The notes under the pieces were generated by a model. That model was not told the origin of the DNA. It did no database searches and saw only the letters and a program-made list of their open reading frames with translations. Position numbers and translations under genes: made by a program. This document shows positions 1 through 5,587 of a stretch of DNA of 7,284 bases, piece after piece (the stretch's first letter is position 1; each line of letters begins with the position of its first letter). Origin of the DNA: Anaerolineales bacterium (lineage in GTDB: Bacteria; Chloroflexota; Anaerolineae; Promineifilales; Promineifilaceae); assembly GCA_020432595.1 (NCBI GenBank), contig JAGQGA010000269.1:1-7284 (forward strand), written 5' to 3'.

Positions 1-30
1 GAGACTCAAGGTTAATTTACATTCTTTGAC

Positions 31-420
31 TTACAACAGCAGTACCCTGATCGTTTCAATGAATACTACCGTTTCCGCCACCAAAGGTTCAACTTTTTCT
101 GCATCCAGGGTTACAAAATCAATATAATCCCCTTCCTGGCGCAGATCAAACAGCCGATTATAGAGGCGGCCTTTGTCTTTCTCTATAGTTCCCGGTTTTA
201 CATAATACTGATTGAACAGTGCCTTTACCCCGCTATGTTTTGATGCTGCATGACCATCCTTTACCAACAAGGCGGAAACGGCATAGAAAGCTGCATAATA
301 AAGACGATTCGCACAACTGTTCCAATGTTTTGCATTCTGCATTAGACGCGCTTCTACCAATGTTTCTGTTGCGCGTTGTAGGCGGTAGTCAATCAATGCT
401 TGAAGGTCTTTAGCCCTCAT
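31..420 (-). CDS. HEPN domain protein, HepT-like toxin of a HEPN/MNT pair
   Basis: The 129-residue all-helical protein resembles the HEPN (UPF0332-like) family. The region around residues 38-50 (NRLYYAAFYAVSALL) is the typical conserved helix, and a second conserved segment, LFDLRQEGDYIDF, lies near residues 90-102. Known HepT toxins are RNases whose site is R-x4-H-x-Y and which are neutralised when the partner nucleotidyltransferase adds AMP to the tyrosine. Here R94 is followed five residues later by Y99 instead of His, so the site is non-canonical. The ATG overlaps the upstream nucleotidyltransferase stop codon (ATGA), and GGAG lies 7 nt before it, so the two are translationally coupled. 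The family call is strong. The toxin role is inferred from the pairing; some members of this branch may lack RNase activity. Confidence 0.85.
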   Translation of the reverse strand: MRAKDLQALIDYRLQRATETLVEARLMQNAKHWNSCANRLYYAAFYAVSALLVKDGHAASKHSGVKALFNQYYVKPGTIEKDKGRLYNRLFDLRQEGDYIDFVTLDAEKVEPLVAETVVFIETIRVLLL

Positions 421-743
421 ATGGGAACTCCATCATTTTCGACCTGCTGGTGTAACGGCATCACAGCATAGCGTACGGATGCCCACTCTTTCTTTGTTCG
501 AATAATACTGCTCAGCACACTGTCTGTTTCTAATTCAATGTCATACAAACGGTCTTTGATTTCAGCTTCGAGCTTCATATCTTCTGCTGAAGGCAGCAGA
601 ATGAGAAAATCCCAATCGGACTCTTCCGTGGCTGTACCTCTCGCACGCGAACCAAACAAGATTATTTCTGCTGCGGGCGACAGGGTATAAACGGCCGTTT
701 TAACCCGTTCTAATAACACACTTTTTCTAATCGGCTGTGCCAT
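417..743 (-). CDS. Minimal nucleotidyltransferase (MNT), MntA-like antitoxin
   Basis: The 108-residue protein is a DNA polymerase beta-type minimal nucleotidyltransferase. Its signature GSRARGTATEESDWD fits GSx10DxD exactly: G31, S32, then D43 and D45 as metal ligands. D74 or nearby acidic residues may supply the third ligand. Proteins of this type AMPylate and silence the HEPN toxin encoded beside them. A TTG start seven codons upstream (764) is possible, but the ATG at 743 has a strong AAGGAG six bases before it and gives the usual start, so it is chosen. The stop codon overlaps the HEPN start by 4 nt. The gene contains one AACGGCCGTT palindrome. Its AT-richer composition resembles the rest of the left flank more than the VWA gene. 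Confidence 0.87.
   Translation of the reverse strand: MAQPIRKSVLLERVKTAVYTLSPAAEIILFGSRARGTATEESDWDFLILLPSAEDMKLEAEIKDRLYDIELETDSVLSSIIRTKKEWASVRYAVMPLHQQVENDGVPI
690..699. repeat. AACGGCCGTT palindrome, copy 1 of 8 (in MNT gene)
   Basis: One of eight exact copies (690, 1425, 4230, 4524, 5126, 5549, 6706, 7180). Here it extends to the 12-base palindrome AAACGGCCGTTT. On the coding strand it reads Thr-Ala-Val (KTAVYTL). Confidence 0.9.
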
Positions 744-749
744 TCTCAA

Positions 750-755
750 CTCCTT
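750..755 (-). promoter_or_regulatory. Shine-Dalgarno site of the MNT gene
   Basis: AAGGAG on the minus strand, 6 nt before the ATG at 743. It decides the start in favour of the internal ATG over the upstream TTG at 764. Confidence 0.75.
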
Positions 756-783
756 GATACGCAAGGCTTTCCCTGTTCATATA

Positions 784-858
784 AGCAGCACATGAGCGGC
801 AAGTGGAGGTGGTGCGGAGTCCTGACATAGCGAGACTGGCTCCACGCGCTTGTTAGGC
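784..858 (-). other. Candidate degenerate integron attC-like site
   Basis: On the minus strand the segment begins GCCTAAC (852-858), which fits the attC R'' core RYYYAAC. The core contains the TAA stop of the SUKH-like gene, as is typical for cassette genes. It continues AAGCGCGTGGAGC and reaches CTCCACTTGCC about 35 nt later, so GTGGAG pairs with CTCCAC and CAA with TTG across an unpaired GCGC. An inner AGTC/GACT pair closes a loop. This imperfect stem with extra-helical bases resembles a folded attC bottom strand. The opposite core (GTTRRRY) is not found at the far end, so this could be a decayed site, a hybrid junction or a coincidence. Confidence 0.35.
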
Positions 859-1260
859 ATTTTGCTTTTTGAGAGTACGATACTGGTTGTTCCACCAGAC
901 AACCAACTGTGAATGCTGTTCATGTGTGACCCAAGTGAGATTACCCTTTTCGTTTGGGTTACCGCCAAAAACAAGCGGCTTTACATACCATTTTATTTTG
1001 CCCTTGAAACGACTATCCGCCTTGAGAGTAGCCGACTTAGGTAGCTCTTGCTCTTTGAGATATTGCTTGTCAATCGGGACTGTGGGAACACAATATATTT
1101 TTCCTGATGAATCACGAACAATGAAGTCGTCCCACCCTCGAAGCCCCAGAAGGACATAGCCTGGAAGAGACTCAGAAATACCATACTTCTTCAAAGCGTC
1201 TTCAATCTCGGCTTCGGAGAAGAGGATCAGGTAGTCGTCGTTGAGCCAGCCTTCGTTCAT
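853..1260 (-). CDS. SUKH/SMI1-KNR4-like protein, possible immunity protein
   Basis: The 135-residue soluble protein has no signal peptide or membrane segment. The N-terminal half carries LPGYVLLGLRGWDDFIV (33-48) followed by GKIYCVPTVP (53-62). This resembles the SUKH fold pattern of a Gly-rich strand, an acidic or aromatic segment and a G-x-hydrophobic-x-x-P strand. The C-terminal half has VFGGNPNEKGNLTWVTHEQH (97-116) and a closing LVVWWNNQYR. SUKH proteins often act as immunity proteins against toxins, but no toxin is visible here, so function is open. The ATG at 1260 puts the N-terminus close to the conserved part, with only a weak TAGG ahead. A TTG at 1308 would add 16 residues, with no ribosome site. 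The stop codon lies within an attC-like core, so this may be a mobile cassette gene. AT-richer than the VWA gene to its right. Confidence 0.5.
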   Translation of the reverse strand: MNEGWLNDDYLILFSEAEIEDALKKYGISESLPGYVLLGLRGWDDFIVRDSSGKIYCVPTVPIDKQYLKEQELPKSATLKADSRFKGKIKWYVKPLVFGGNPNEKGNLTWVTHEQHSQLVVWWNNQYRTLKKQNA

Positions 1261-1400
1261 GTAAGTGCCTAAATTTAGTTTCACCTGCACAGAAGGATTC
1301 AGGGCCAATAGGCTTGGTATTCATTCTGTGTCAAATGTGAGCGATTGTTCCCCTGCACACCCAGTGTGATAGTAGAATGTGTCTGCGGAATATGGGTTGC

Positions 1401-2786
1401 CTAGCGGACATCGAGGAGTTTGTCAACGGCCGTTGATAGCTGCGCCAAATTCCGCACCGTATGCACCGCGTCACAAATCGGGAAATATTCCAGCATGTCG
1501 CTGTCACCCGTACCCCACTGGCGCGGATGCTCCGGGTTGAGCCACACCAGCCGCTTGGCGCGTCGCTGTAGGTCTTTCATCAGGTCAATGCGCGGGGAGT
1601 TGTAGTTATTACGGCCGTCGCCCAAAATCACCACCGTCGTCCGCCCATCCACCGAATCCAGCCACTTTTTGAAAAACGTTTCCAAACTATGCCCAAAATC
1701 CGTCGCATAGTGACCGACCCCATATTTGTAAAAGCTCTCCAACGCTTCCTGCACCGCTTCCCCAGGCCGGTTGCCTTCCATCATGATGCTAATCTCCTGC
1801 ATATCGGCATAAAAGCCAAAGCTGCGTGTTTTGGCAACCTGGTCTTGCAACTCGTAGGTTAGCCGCAGCATAAACTCGGCCACCGACAGCATCGAGCGCG
1901 AGGTGTCGCACAGCAGCACCAGCCGGGGCTTAAGTTTGTTTTTGCGGTGCTTGATTTCTACCGGCACGCCGCCATACCGCTGGTTGGCGCGAATGGTCGC
2001 CTTGGCATCAAACTTGCCCTCCTTGCCCCGCTTGCGCCGCAGGGCAATGCGGCTGCGAAGCTGCGCCACCAGCCGCTGCACCTCTTTCCGCAGCAGGTTG
2101 GTTTCGTCCTCGGTCAGCGAGCCAAACGATTTATGCATCAGGTCAGAGCCGTGCAGGTCGTCGGGGCGGCTGGCGCGGTCTTGGGCAATTTGCAGTCCCA
2201 CCTGCTGCGCCACCTGCTCGGCCAATGCCTCGCGGTTGGCCTGAATAACGCCCGTCAGCTTTTCAATCGCTTCCTGGCTCATGCCCATCTCTTGTAGCTT
2301 TTGGATAAGCTGGCGGATTTGCTCTTCCAGATGACCCATCCCCATTTGCTGCAACATGCGGCGGCTGACCCAGCGGGCATCGCCGGGGTTGTTGGCCCAC
2401 TGCGCCCCAGCGCGGTTTGCCATCTCTTCCAACTCTTCCTTGCTGGGGCCGTTGCCGCTGGTTAGCCAATCCATAAGCTGGTCTAAACGGCCGCTCATGG
2501 CTGAAAGCGCCGCCTTGAGCATATCCTGCTCATCGCCGGACAGGTCATCCATGGCGTTTTGCAGCATGGGGCCACCGCTGCCAAAATAAAGCGGGAAAAG
2601 CTGGTCAAAGGCGGCGAAATCATCATGTTCTTTCACCAACGTTGCCCGCAGCGATTCGCGGAAAGTGCCTTTTTGCGTCACCCCCAGCACCTCCACCGCC
2701 CGCAGCGCATCCACCGACTCGGCCAATGAAACCCGCACCCCGGCGGCGCGTAATCCTCGTATGAAATCAACAACTCTGTCGTCCAT
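1401..2786 (-). CDS. CoxE-like VWA domain protein
   Basis: The 461-residue protein has a charged, Gln/Met-rich helical N-terminal region (about 1-270) and a C-terminal von Willebrand factor A domain (about 285-460). The metal-ion-dependent adhesion site is intact: D294-T-S-R-S298, then T362/D363 in HYATDFG, and G389-D-G391 in VVILGDGRNN. This is the CoxE-like branch, known as the partner of MoxR/CoxD AAA+ ATPases in metal-site maturation and chaperone-like complexes. There is no signal peptide or membrane helix, so it acts in the cytoplasm. It lies 46 nt after the MoxR gene on the same strand, with a strong hairpin between them. No Shine-Dalgarno site is visible before the ATG, only an A-rich stretch, so its translation may depend on the upstream gene. 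No carbon monoxide dehydrogenase genes are in view, so the client is unknown. Confidence 0.88.
   Translation of the reverse strand: MDDRVVDFIRGLRAAGVRVSLAESVDALRAVEVLGVTQKGTFRESLRATLVKEHDDFAAFDQLFPLYFGSGGPMLQNAMDDLSGDEQDMLKAALSAMSGRLDQLMDWLTSGNGPSKEELEEMANRAGAQWANNPGDARWVSRRMLQQMGMGHLEEQIRQLIQKLQEMGMSQEAIEKLTGVIQANREALAEQVAQQVGLQIAQDRASRPDDLHGSDLMHKSFGSLTEDETNLLRKEVQRLVAQLRSRIALRRKRGKEGKFDAKATIRANQRYGGVPVEIKHRKNKLKPRLVLLCDTSRSMLSVAEFMLRLTYELQDQVAKTRSFGFYADMQEISIMMEGNRPGEAVQEALESFYKYGVGHYATDFGHSLETFFKKWLDSVDGRTTVVILGDGRNNYNSPRIDLMKDLQRRAKRLVWLNPEHPRQWGTGDSDMLEYFPICDAVHTVRNLAQLSTAVDKLLDVR
1425..1434. repeat. AACGGCCGTT palindrome, copy 2 of 8 (in VWA gene)
   Basis: Exact copy near the 3' end of the VWA gene; reads Thr-Ala-Val (STAVDKLL). 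Confidence 0.9.
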
Positions 2787-2798
2787 TTTTTTGTATTT

Positions 2799-2837
2799 AG
2801 TAATCGGTTATGTCGTGAAACGGCATAACCGATTACT
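2799..2837 (-). other. Strong hairpin spanning the MoxR stop codon
   Basis: AGTAATCGGTTATG (2799-2812) and CATAACCGATTACT (2824-2837) form a perfect 14-bp stem. The loop continues with a T-G wobble and CGT/ACG around GAA, giving about 18 paired steps in all. The stem includes the TAA stop codon of the MoxR gene (2833-2835) and ends 13 nt before the VWA ATG. On the transcribed strand it is followed by A residues, not U residues, so it is not a standard terminator. It could be an RNA processing or stability element, a coupling or attenuation device, or a dispersed palindromic repeat. Confidence 0.8.
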
Positions 2838-3774
2838 GATCATATCGTCTGCCCCGGTCGCGGCGGCTGCCGCTGTCGCTGCCACCCATCATCCGTTTCG
2901 CTTTTTGTACATCGGTTTCGTATTTTAGGAGAACGGTGAGGGTGTTGCTCAAGGTTTTTTCGTCAATAGATTGGGCGTTGAGCGTGACGAGCGCACGCGC
3001 CCAGTCGAGCGTTTCGCTGATGCTTGGCACTTTACGCAGATCCATGTTGCGTAGCTGCTGCACCACGGCCACGGCCTGCTGCGCCAGTTCGGGTCGCAAA
3101 TTTGGCACTTTTAGCCGCACAATATTCATTTCGTCTTGCTGCGTGGGGTAATCTACGTGCAGATAGAGGCAGCGCCGCTTGAGCGCTTCGCTGAGTTCGC
3201 GGGTGTTGTTGCTGGTCAGCAGCACCATCGGCTGGTGTTTGGCCTTGATGGTGCCGAGTTCGGGAACGCTAACCTGGAAGTCGCTGAGAACTTCGAGGAG
3301 GAACGCTTCAAATTCCACGTCGGCGCGGTCAATTTCGTCAATGAGGAGGACGACGGGGACTTCGGAGGTGAGGGCGGTCATGAGGGGACGGGGGAGGAGA
3401 AAGTTTTCGGAAAAGAAAACGTCTTCTTCTTCGGCCAGCCGTTTGGCGGCTTCGCCCAGGCTGTTGACTTCGCCCAGCACGTTGCGGAGGGTGTCGCGCA
3501 GCAGTTGGGTGTAGAGCATCTGCTTGGCGTATTCCCATTCGTAGAGGGCTTTACTTTCGTCCAGCCCTTCGTAACATTGCAAACGGACGAGGGGTGCGCC
3601 GATGGCTCCGGCCCATGCTTTGGCAAGCTCGGTTTTGCCGACACCGGCCGGCCCTTCGGCAAGAATGGGTTTGCAGAGGGATTGGGCGAGATAGACGACG
3701 GTGCTAATTTCTTCGGAGGCGATGTACTGCTGGTTGCCCAAACCTTGCAAAACGTCGGCGATATCTTTAAACAT
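2833..3774 (-). CDS. MoxR-family AAA+ ATPase
   Basis: The 313-residue AAA+ ATPase is complete. Counted from the chosen start, it has Walker A GPAGVGKT (about 41-48), Walker B VVLLIDEID (about 141-148), sensor 1 LTSNNTRELSEAL (about 186-198) and an arginine pair RR for the finger just after. A helical lid follows, and the tail is Arg/Asp/Gly-rich. MoxR ATPases use ATP to remodel or load cofactors into client proteins with a VWA partner, here the CoxE-like gene just downstream. The ATG at 3774 is chosen because GGAG lies 9 nt before it. The ATG at 3789 (adding MEKPV) has no ribosome site but cannot be excluded. The two genes probably form an operon. Confidence 0.9.
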   Translation of the reverse strand: MFKDIADVLQGLGNQQYIASEEISTVVYLAQSLCKPILAEGPAGVGKTELAKAWAGAIGAPLVRLQCYEGLDESKALYEWEYAKQMLYTQLLRDTLRNVLGEVNSLGEAAKRLAEEEDVFFSENFLLPRPLMTALTSEVPVVLLIDEIDRADVEFEAFLLEVLSDFQVSVPELGTIKAKHQPMVLLTSNNTRELSEALKRRCLYLHVDYPTQQDEMNIVRLKVPNLRPELAQQAVAVVQQLRNMDLRKVPSISETLDWARALVTLNAQSIDEKTLSNTLTVLLKYETDVQKAKRMMGGSDSGSRRDRGRRYDQ

Positions 3775-3887
3775 AACGGGTTTCTCCATTTGGGACGGCT
3801 AGCGCTATTAAGGTTCTCTGCCGATGGGCTGCTAGCCACTCTTGGTGTTGTTTGACTGACTAAGGCTATGATTGGCGTTCTGAAAAT

Positions 3888-3908
3888 GGGGATTGGAGAT
3901 TGGAGATT
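3888..3908. repeat. Heptamer tandem repeat, three units
   Basis: Three consecutive 7-base units, GGGGATT, GGAGATT and GGAGATT, run 3888-3908 and are followed by AG. The same family appears near 5471-5497 and 6987-7027. Confidence 0.75.
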
Positions 3909-3971
3909 AGTTTCTTTCTGACCTCGGACAACTGCCTACAATCCTCTAAATTTTCAGTAACTTTTGCTATG

Positions 3972-4001
3972 AGACGGGTTCGCTTGTGGCTGAACCTGTC
4001 T
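3972..4001. other. Intergenic hairpin
   Basis: AGACGGGTTC (3972-3981) and GAACCTGTCT (3992-4001) form a 10-bp stem with one G-T step and a 10-nt loop. It lies about 75 nt beyond the end of the GNAT gene on the minus strand. It has no adjacent T-run in either direction, so its role as a terminator is weak. Confidence 0.5.
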
Positions 4002-4076
4002 GGCTCATGAAGCATTTTAGATCGGAATGGGTAAAAGGTAAAGGTTTGGGCAAAATGTTGAGTGGGGGGTTAGAGA

Positions 4077-4841
4077 TTATGGGAGGCGTTTGAGGCGGTA
4101 GTGGTAGCTGTAGGCGTAGGTGAAGCCAGCGCGGGCGTAGAGGGCTTGCGCCGGCCGATTGGTGGCGACGACTTGCAGGTAGGCGTGGGTGGCTTGGTGG
4201 TGGGTGGCCCAGGTGGCAAGGTGGTGGAGAACGGCCGTTCCTACCCCTTTTCTCCTCTCCTCTAGGTCAGTCAACATGTTAAAAATGCCCAGCCAGCCCC
4301 GTTCGCACACGCCCAGCCCGATGCCGAGAATGCGGCCATCATCATCGTGGACGGCAGCAAAGGCGGCGGCGGGGCCGATGTGGCGCATGATTTGACCCCG
4401 GATGTGGGCTTGGTGGGGGGTGTGGGCGTGGTGGTGATTATCAAAGGTTAGCCATTCTTCGCTGGAGGCGGGGGTGATGGTGGCGGTGTAGGGGGAATTC
4501 GTTTGGGCGAGGAGGGTGGGAAGAACGGCCGTTTGTACCTCCACCGGTTCGTATAGTTCATAACCCCGTTCAGCCAGATGTTGGTCAAGTTCGGCTGGCT
4601 GCATGGTGGGGGCAATTTGGTAGCGAGGCGGCAAGTCGCGCCGCTGGTAAAACGCTTCGGCCTCGGCCAGCTTCTCCGCCAGCGGCAGCGTGCCGTGGTC
4701 GGCGTTAGGCCAGACGGAGTTGGCGCGGCCATGCACCCCTTCGCTGGCTCGCAGCCGCCAGCCGTCAAGGTGTTGGGTAATAAGGGGCGGCCAAGCGTTG
4801 GCGGCTAATTCTTCGAGCAGGAGGATGGTGGATTGTTCCAT
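4077..4841 (-). CDS. GNAT-family N-acetyltransferase, two-domain type
   Basis: The 254-residue protein has a typical C-terminal GNAT domain (about 118-254). Motif A is RRKGVGTAVLHHLATWA (196-212), the acetyl-CoA pyrophosphate loop (R/Q-x-x-G-x-G/A). Motif B is in LQVVATNRPAQALYARAGF (222-240), with N228 and the usual ALY...GF ending. The N-terminal part contains GWRLRASEGVHGRANSVWP, a motif seen in paired-GNAT proteins whose first half is degenerate. The substrate cannot be told. A longer reading frame to 4922 exists, but its extra 27 residues come from the intergenic inverted repeat, so the ATG at 4841 is used. No Shine-Dalgarno site is seen; a -10-like box lies 7 nt before the ATG. It contains two AACGGCCGTT palindromes. 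Divergent from the DUF2089 gene and unlinked to MoxR by the gap. Confidence 0.88.
   Translation of the reverse strand: MEQSTILLLEELAANAWPPLITQHLDGWRLRASEGVHGRANSVWPNADHGTLPLAEKLAEAEAFYQRRDLPPRYQIAPTMQPAELDQHLAERGYELYEPVEVQTAVLPTLLAQTNSPYTATITPASSEEWLTFDNHHHAHTPHQAHIRGQIMRHIGPAAAFAAVHDDDGRILGIGLGVCERGWLGIFNMLTDLEERRKGVGTAVLHHLATWATHHQATHAYLQVVATNRPAQALYARAGFTYAYSYHYRLKRLP
4230..4239. repeat. AACGGCCGTT palindrome, copy 3 of 8 (in GNAT gene)
   Basis: Exact copy inside the acetyl-CoA loop region; reads Thr-Ala-Val (GTAVLHHL). Confidence 0.9.
4524..4533. repeat. AACGGCCGTT palindrome, copy 4 of 8 (in GNAT gene)
   Basis: Exact copy in the N-terminal half of the GNAT gene; reads Thr-Ala-Val (QTAVLPTL). 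Confidence 0.9.
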
Positions 4842-4848
4842 GGCGGGG

Positions 4849-4878
4849 ATTGTAGCGGAAAGGGGGAGCAGGTAACAA
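4849..4878 (-). promoter_or_regulatory. Putative leaderless promoter of the GNAT gene
   Basis: On the minus strand TTGTTA (4873-4878) and TACAAT (4849-4854) are separated by 18 nt. The -10-like box ends 7 nt before the ATG, so transcription would begin at or next to the start codon. The -35 box lies inside the left arm of the intergenic inverted repeat. Based on sequence match alone. Confidence 0.45.
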
Positions 4879-4941
4879 GTGGCAAGTCGCAAGTATTCTC
4901 GATAGCAAAAGCGACCTGCCACTTGTTACTTGTAACTTGTG
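4872..4941. repeat. Inverted repeat built of heptamers
   Basis: The arms 4872-4890 and 4911-4929 are inverse copies of 19 nt with one mismatch (18 of 19), around a 20-nt loop. The left arm reads as heptads AACAAGT, GGCAAGT, CGCAAGT (4874-4894). The right side reads ACTTGTT, ACTTGTA, ACTTGTG (4921-4941). It sits between the divergent GNAT and DUF2089 genes. No T-run follows. Confidence 0.8.
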
Positions 4942-4989
4942 GTTTTATAATTATTTTGACAAAAATTTACGCCTAGACCAAAAATATTG

Positions 4990-5018
4990 TTGACAAAGCC
5001 AAAATTATTTTGTATCCT
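4990..5018 (+). promoter_or_regulatory. Promoter of the DUF2089 gene
   Basis: TTGACA (4990-4995, perfect -35) and TATCCT (5013-5018, 4 of 6) are separated by 17 nt, and the start codon is 30 nt further on. A second TTGACA lies at 4956-4961, without a clear -10 at the right distance. The surrounding DNA is very AT-rich compared with the genes. Confidence 0.6.
5000..5012 (+). promoter_or_regulatory. Operator-like palindrome in the promoter spacer
   Basis: CAAAATTATTTTG is a perfect 13-base palindrome about a central T and lies exactly between the -35 and -10 boxes. The 10-mer AATTATTTTG occurs again at 4949-4958, over the upstream TTGACA. The next gene encodes an HTH protein, so autoregulation is a reasonable guess. 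Confidence 0.4.
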
Positions 5019-5034
5019 ATACTTGTTGATGATG

Positions 5035-5040
5035 AAGGAG
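5035..5040 (+). promoter_or_regulatory. Shine-Dalgarno site of the DUF2089 gene
   Basis: AAGGAG, 8 nt before the ATG at 5049. It decides against the upstream in-frame start at 5010. Confidence 0.75.
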
Positions 5041-5048
5041 ACTTTTTT

Positions 5049-5426
5049 ATGCGGAAACTGATTGAGCAATGCCCGGCGTGTGCGGGTGAGTTGATGGTGA
5101 CGGAACAGACGTGTGTGCGCTGCGGAACGGCCGTTTCTGGTCAATTTCGCCCCACCATTTTCTCCAAGCTGTCGGAAGACAGCCTCGCCTTTGTGGAGGT
5201 TTTTGTCAAAAACCGGGGCAACGTGAAGGAAATGGAGCGCGAATTGGGCTGGTCATACTGGACGATTCGCAATCGGCTCAACGAAGTCATTGAAGAATTG
5301 GGCTTTGAAGAAAAAAGTGAGCCAGCACCACCACCCCCCAGCCAGCGTCAGGAAATTCTGGTGCAGCTTGACCGAGGCGAGATCACGGTTGAGGTGGCGG
5401 CGGAGTTGCTCAAACAGCTTCGCTAG
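5049..5426 (+). CDS. DUF2089 zinc-ribbon/HTH regulator
   Basis: The 125-residue protein begins with a zinc ribbon, C8-x2-C11 and C22-x2-C25, followed by FSKLSEDSLAFVEVFVKNRG (38-57) and a helix-turn-helix region VKEMERELGWSYWTIRNRLN (59-78). This order and length match the DUF2089 family of putative transcription regulators. After a proline-rich linker (92-97) comes a short helical motif, RQEILVQLDRGEITVEVAAE (100-119) with LLKQLR at the end. That motif closely resembles the N-terminus of the next gene's product. The pair is therefore likely functional together, with the regulator first. The gap of 161 nt holds repeats and a hairpin but no clear new promoter. It contains one AACGGCCGTT copy. 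The DNA target and signal are unknown. Confidence 0.85.
   Translation: MRKLIEQCPACAGELMVTEQTCVRCGTAVSGQFRPTIFSKLSEDSLAFVEVFVKNRGNVKEMERELGWSYWTIRNRLNEVIEELGFEEKSEPAPPPPSQRQEILVQLDRGEITVEVAAELLKQLR
5126..5135. repeat. AACGGCCGTT palindrome, copy 5 of 8 (in DUF2089 gene)
   Basis: Exact copy just after the zinc-ribbon; reads Thr-Ala-Val (GTAVSGQF). Confidence 0.9.
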
Positions 5427-5429
5427 ATA

Positions 5430-5497
5430 GGCGATTGGCGATAGGCGATTGGCGATTGTGAACCCTCATAATCTCCAATCTCTAGTCTCCAATCCCC
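5430..5497. repeat. Two heptamer repeat tracts in the DUF2089 downstream gap
   Basis: Four tandem heptads GGCGATT, GGCGATA, GGCGATT, GGCGATT run 5430-5457, just after the stop codon. A second tract with CTCCAATC twice (around 5473-5495) and CCCAAC follows, resembling the inverse of the GGAGATT family. Confidence 0.75.
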
Positions 5498-5536
5498 AAC
5501 TCCCCAAAGATTTTGTTGTTTTAACCAAATATTTTG

Positions 5537-5574
5537 CTGGCAGCGGCAAACGGCCGTTTGCTGCCCCCTGCCAG
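5537..5574 (+). promoter_or_regulatory. Hairpin ahead of the repeat-protein gene
   Basis: CTGGCAG (5537-5543) pairs with CTGCCAG (5568-5574), and the interior GCAAACGGCCGTTTGC (5546-5561) is a perfect 16-base palindrome. The RBS GGAGA (5578-5582) comes 3 nt after the outer stem and the ATG at 5588. The structure could block or expose the ribosome site, or be a DNA-level site only. Confidence 0.6.
5549..5558. repeat. AACGGCCGTT palindrome, copy 6 of 8 (intergenic)
   Basis: Exact copy within a 16-base palindrome and a larger hairpin, ahead of the repeat-protein gene. The only copy outside a gene. Confidence 0.9.
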
Positions 5575-5587
5575 CACGGAGAAAACC

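Larger units (their letters stand above)
3775..4076. other. Gene-free gap between the GNAT and MoxR genes
   Basis: About 300 bases without a credible gene. It holds a heptamer repeat (3888-3908) and a hairpin (3972-4001), described separately, and a small palindrome TAGCGCTA near 3800. I see no convincing promoter for the MoxR gene and no T-run terminator for the GNAT gene, which ends at 4077. Confidence 0.6.

Noticed and set aside
1..30. Second attC-like site after the HEPN gene
   Set aside because: No RYYYAAC core or stem is seen in the 30 bases beyond the HEPN stop codon, so the toxin-antitoxin pair cannot be called a cassette from this window.
777..974. 65-codon frame on the minus strand over the SUKH gene end and the attC-like site
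   Set aside because: It overlaps the SUKH-like gene in another frame and runs through the stem. No ribosome site or motif.
1261..1324. Alternative start of the SUKH-like gene at an ATG (1324) read through a frameshift
   Set aside because: The ATG at 1322-1324 is in a different frame from the conserved protein; no evidence for a frameshift, and the ATG at 1260 gives a sensible N-terminus.
1947..2297. Plus-strand open frames over the VWA gene
   Set aside because: They are opposite the well-supported VWA protein, are rich in Ala, Arg and Leu, and have no ribosome site.
2799..2837. Rho-independent terminator between MoxR and VWA genes
   Set aside because: No U-run follows the stem in the transcribed direction; A residues are found instead, and the next gene starts at once.
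3136..3855. A long open frame of 239 codons on the plus strand
   Set aside because: It lies fully opposite the MoxR gene, which has all AAA+ motifs. Its product is skewed to Glu, Phe and Gly, with no recognisable motif, as expected for a shadow of a GC-rich gene.
4842..4922. N-terminal extension of the GNAT protein (27 residues)
   Set aside because: The extra residues are encoded by the heptamer inverted repeat and do not resemble the family; the ATG at 4841 gives the usual N-terminus.
5430..5497. Possible CRISPR array
   Set aside because: Units are 7 bases, adjacent, with no spacers of regular length, and no cas genes are present.
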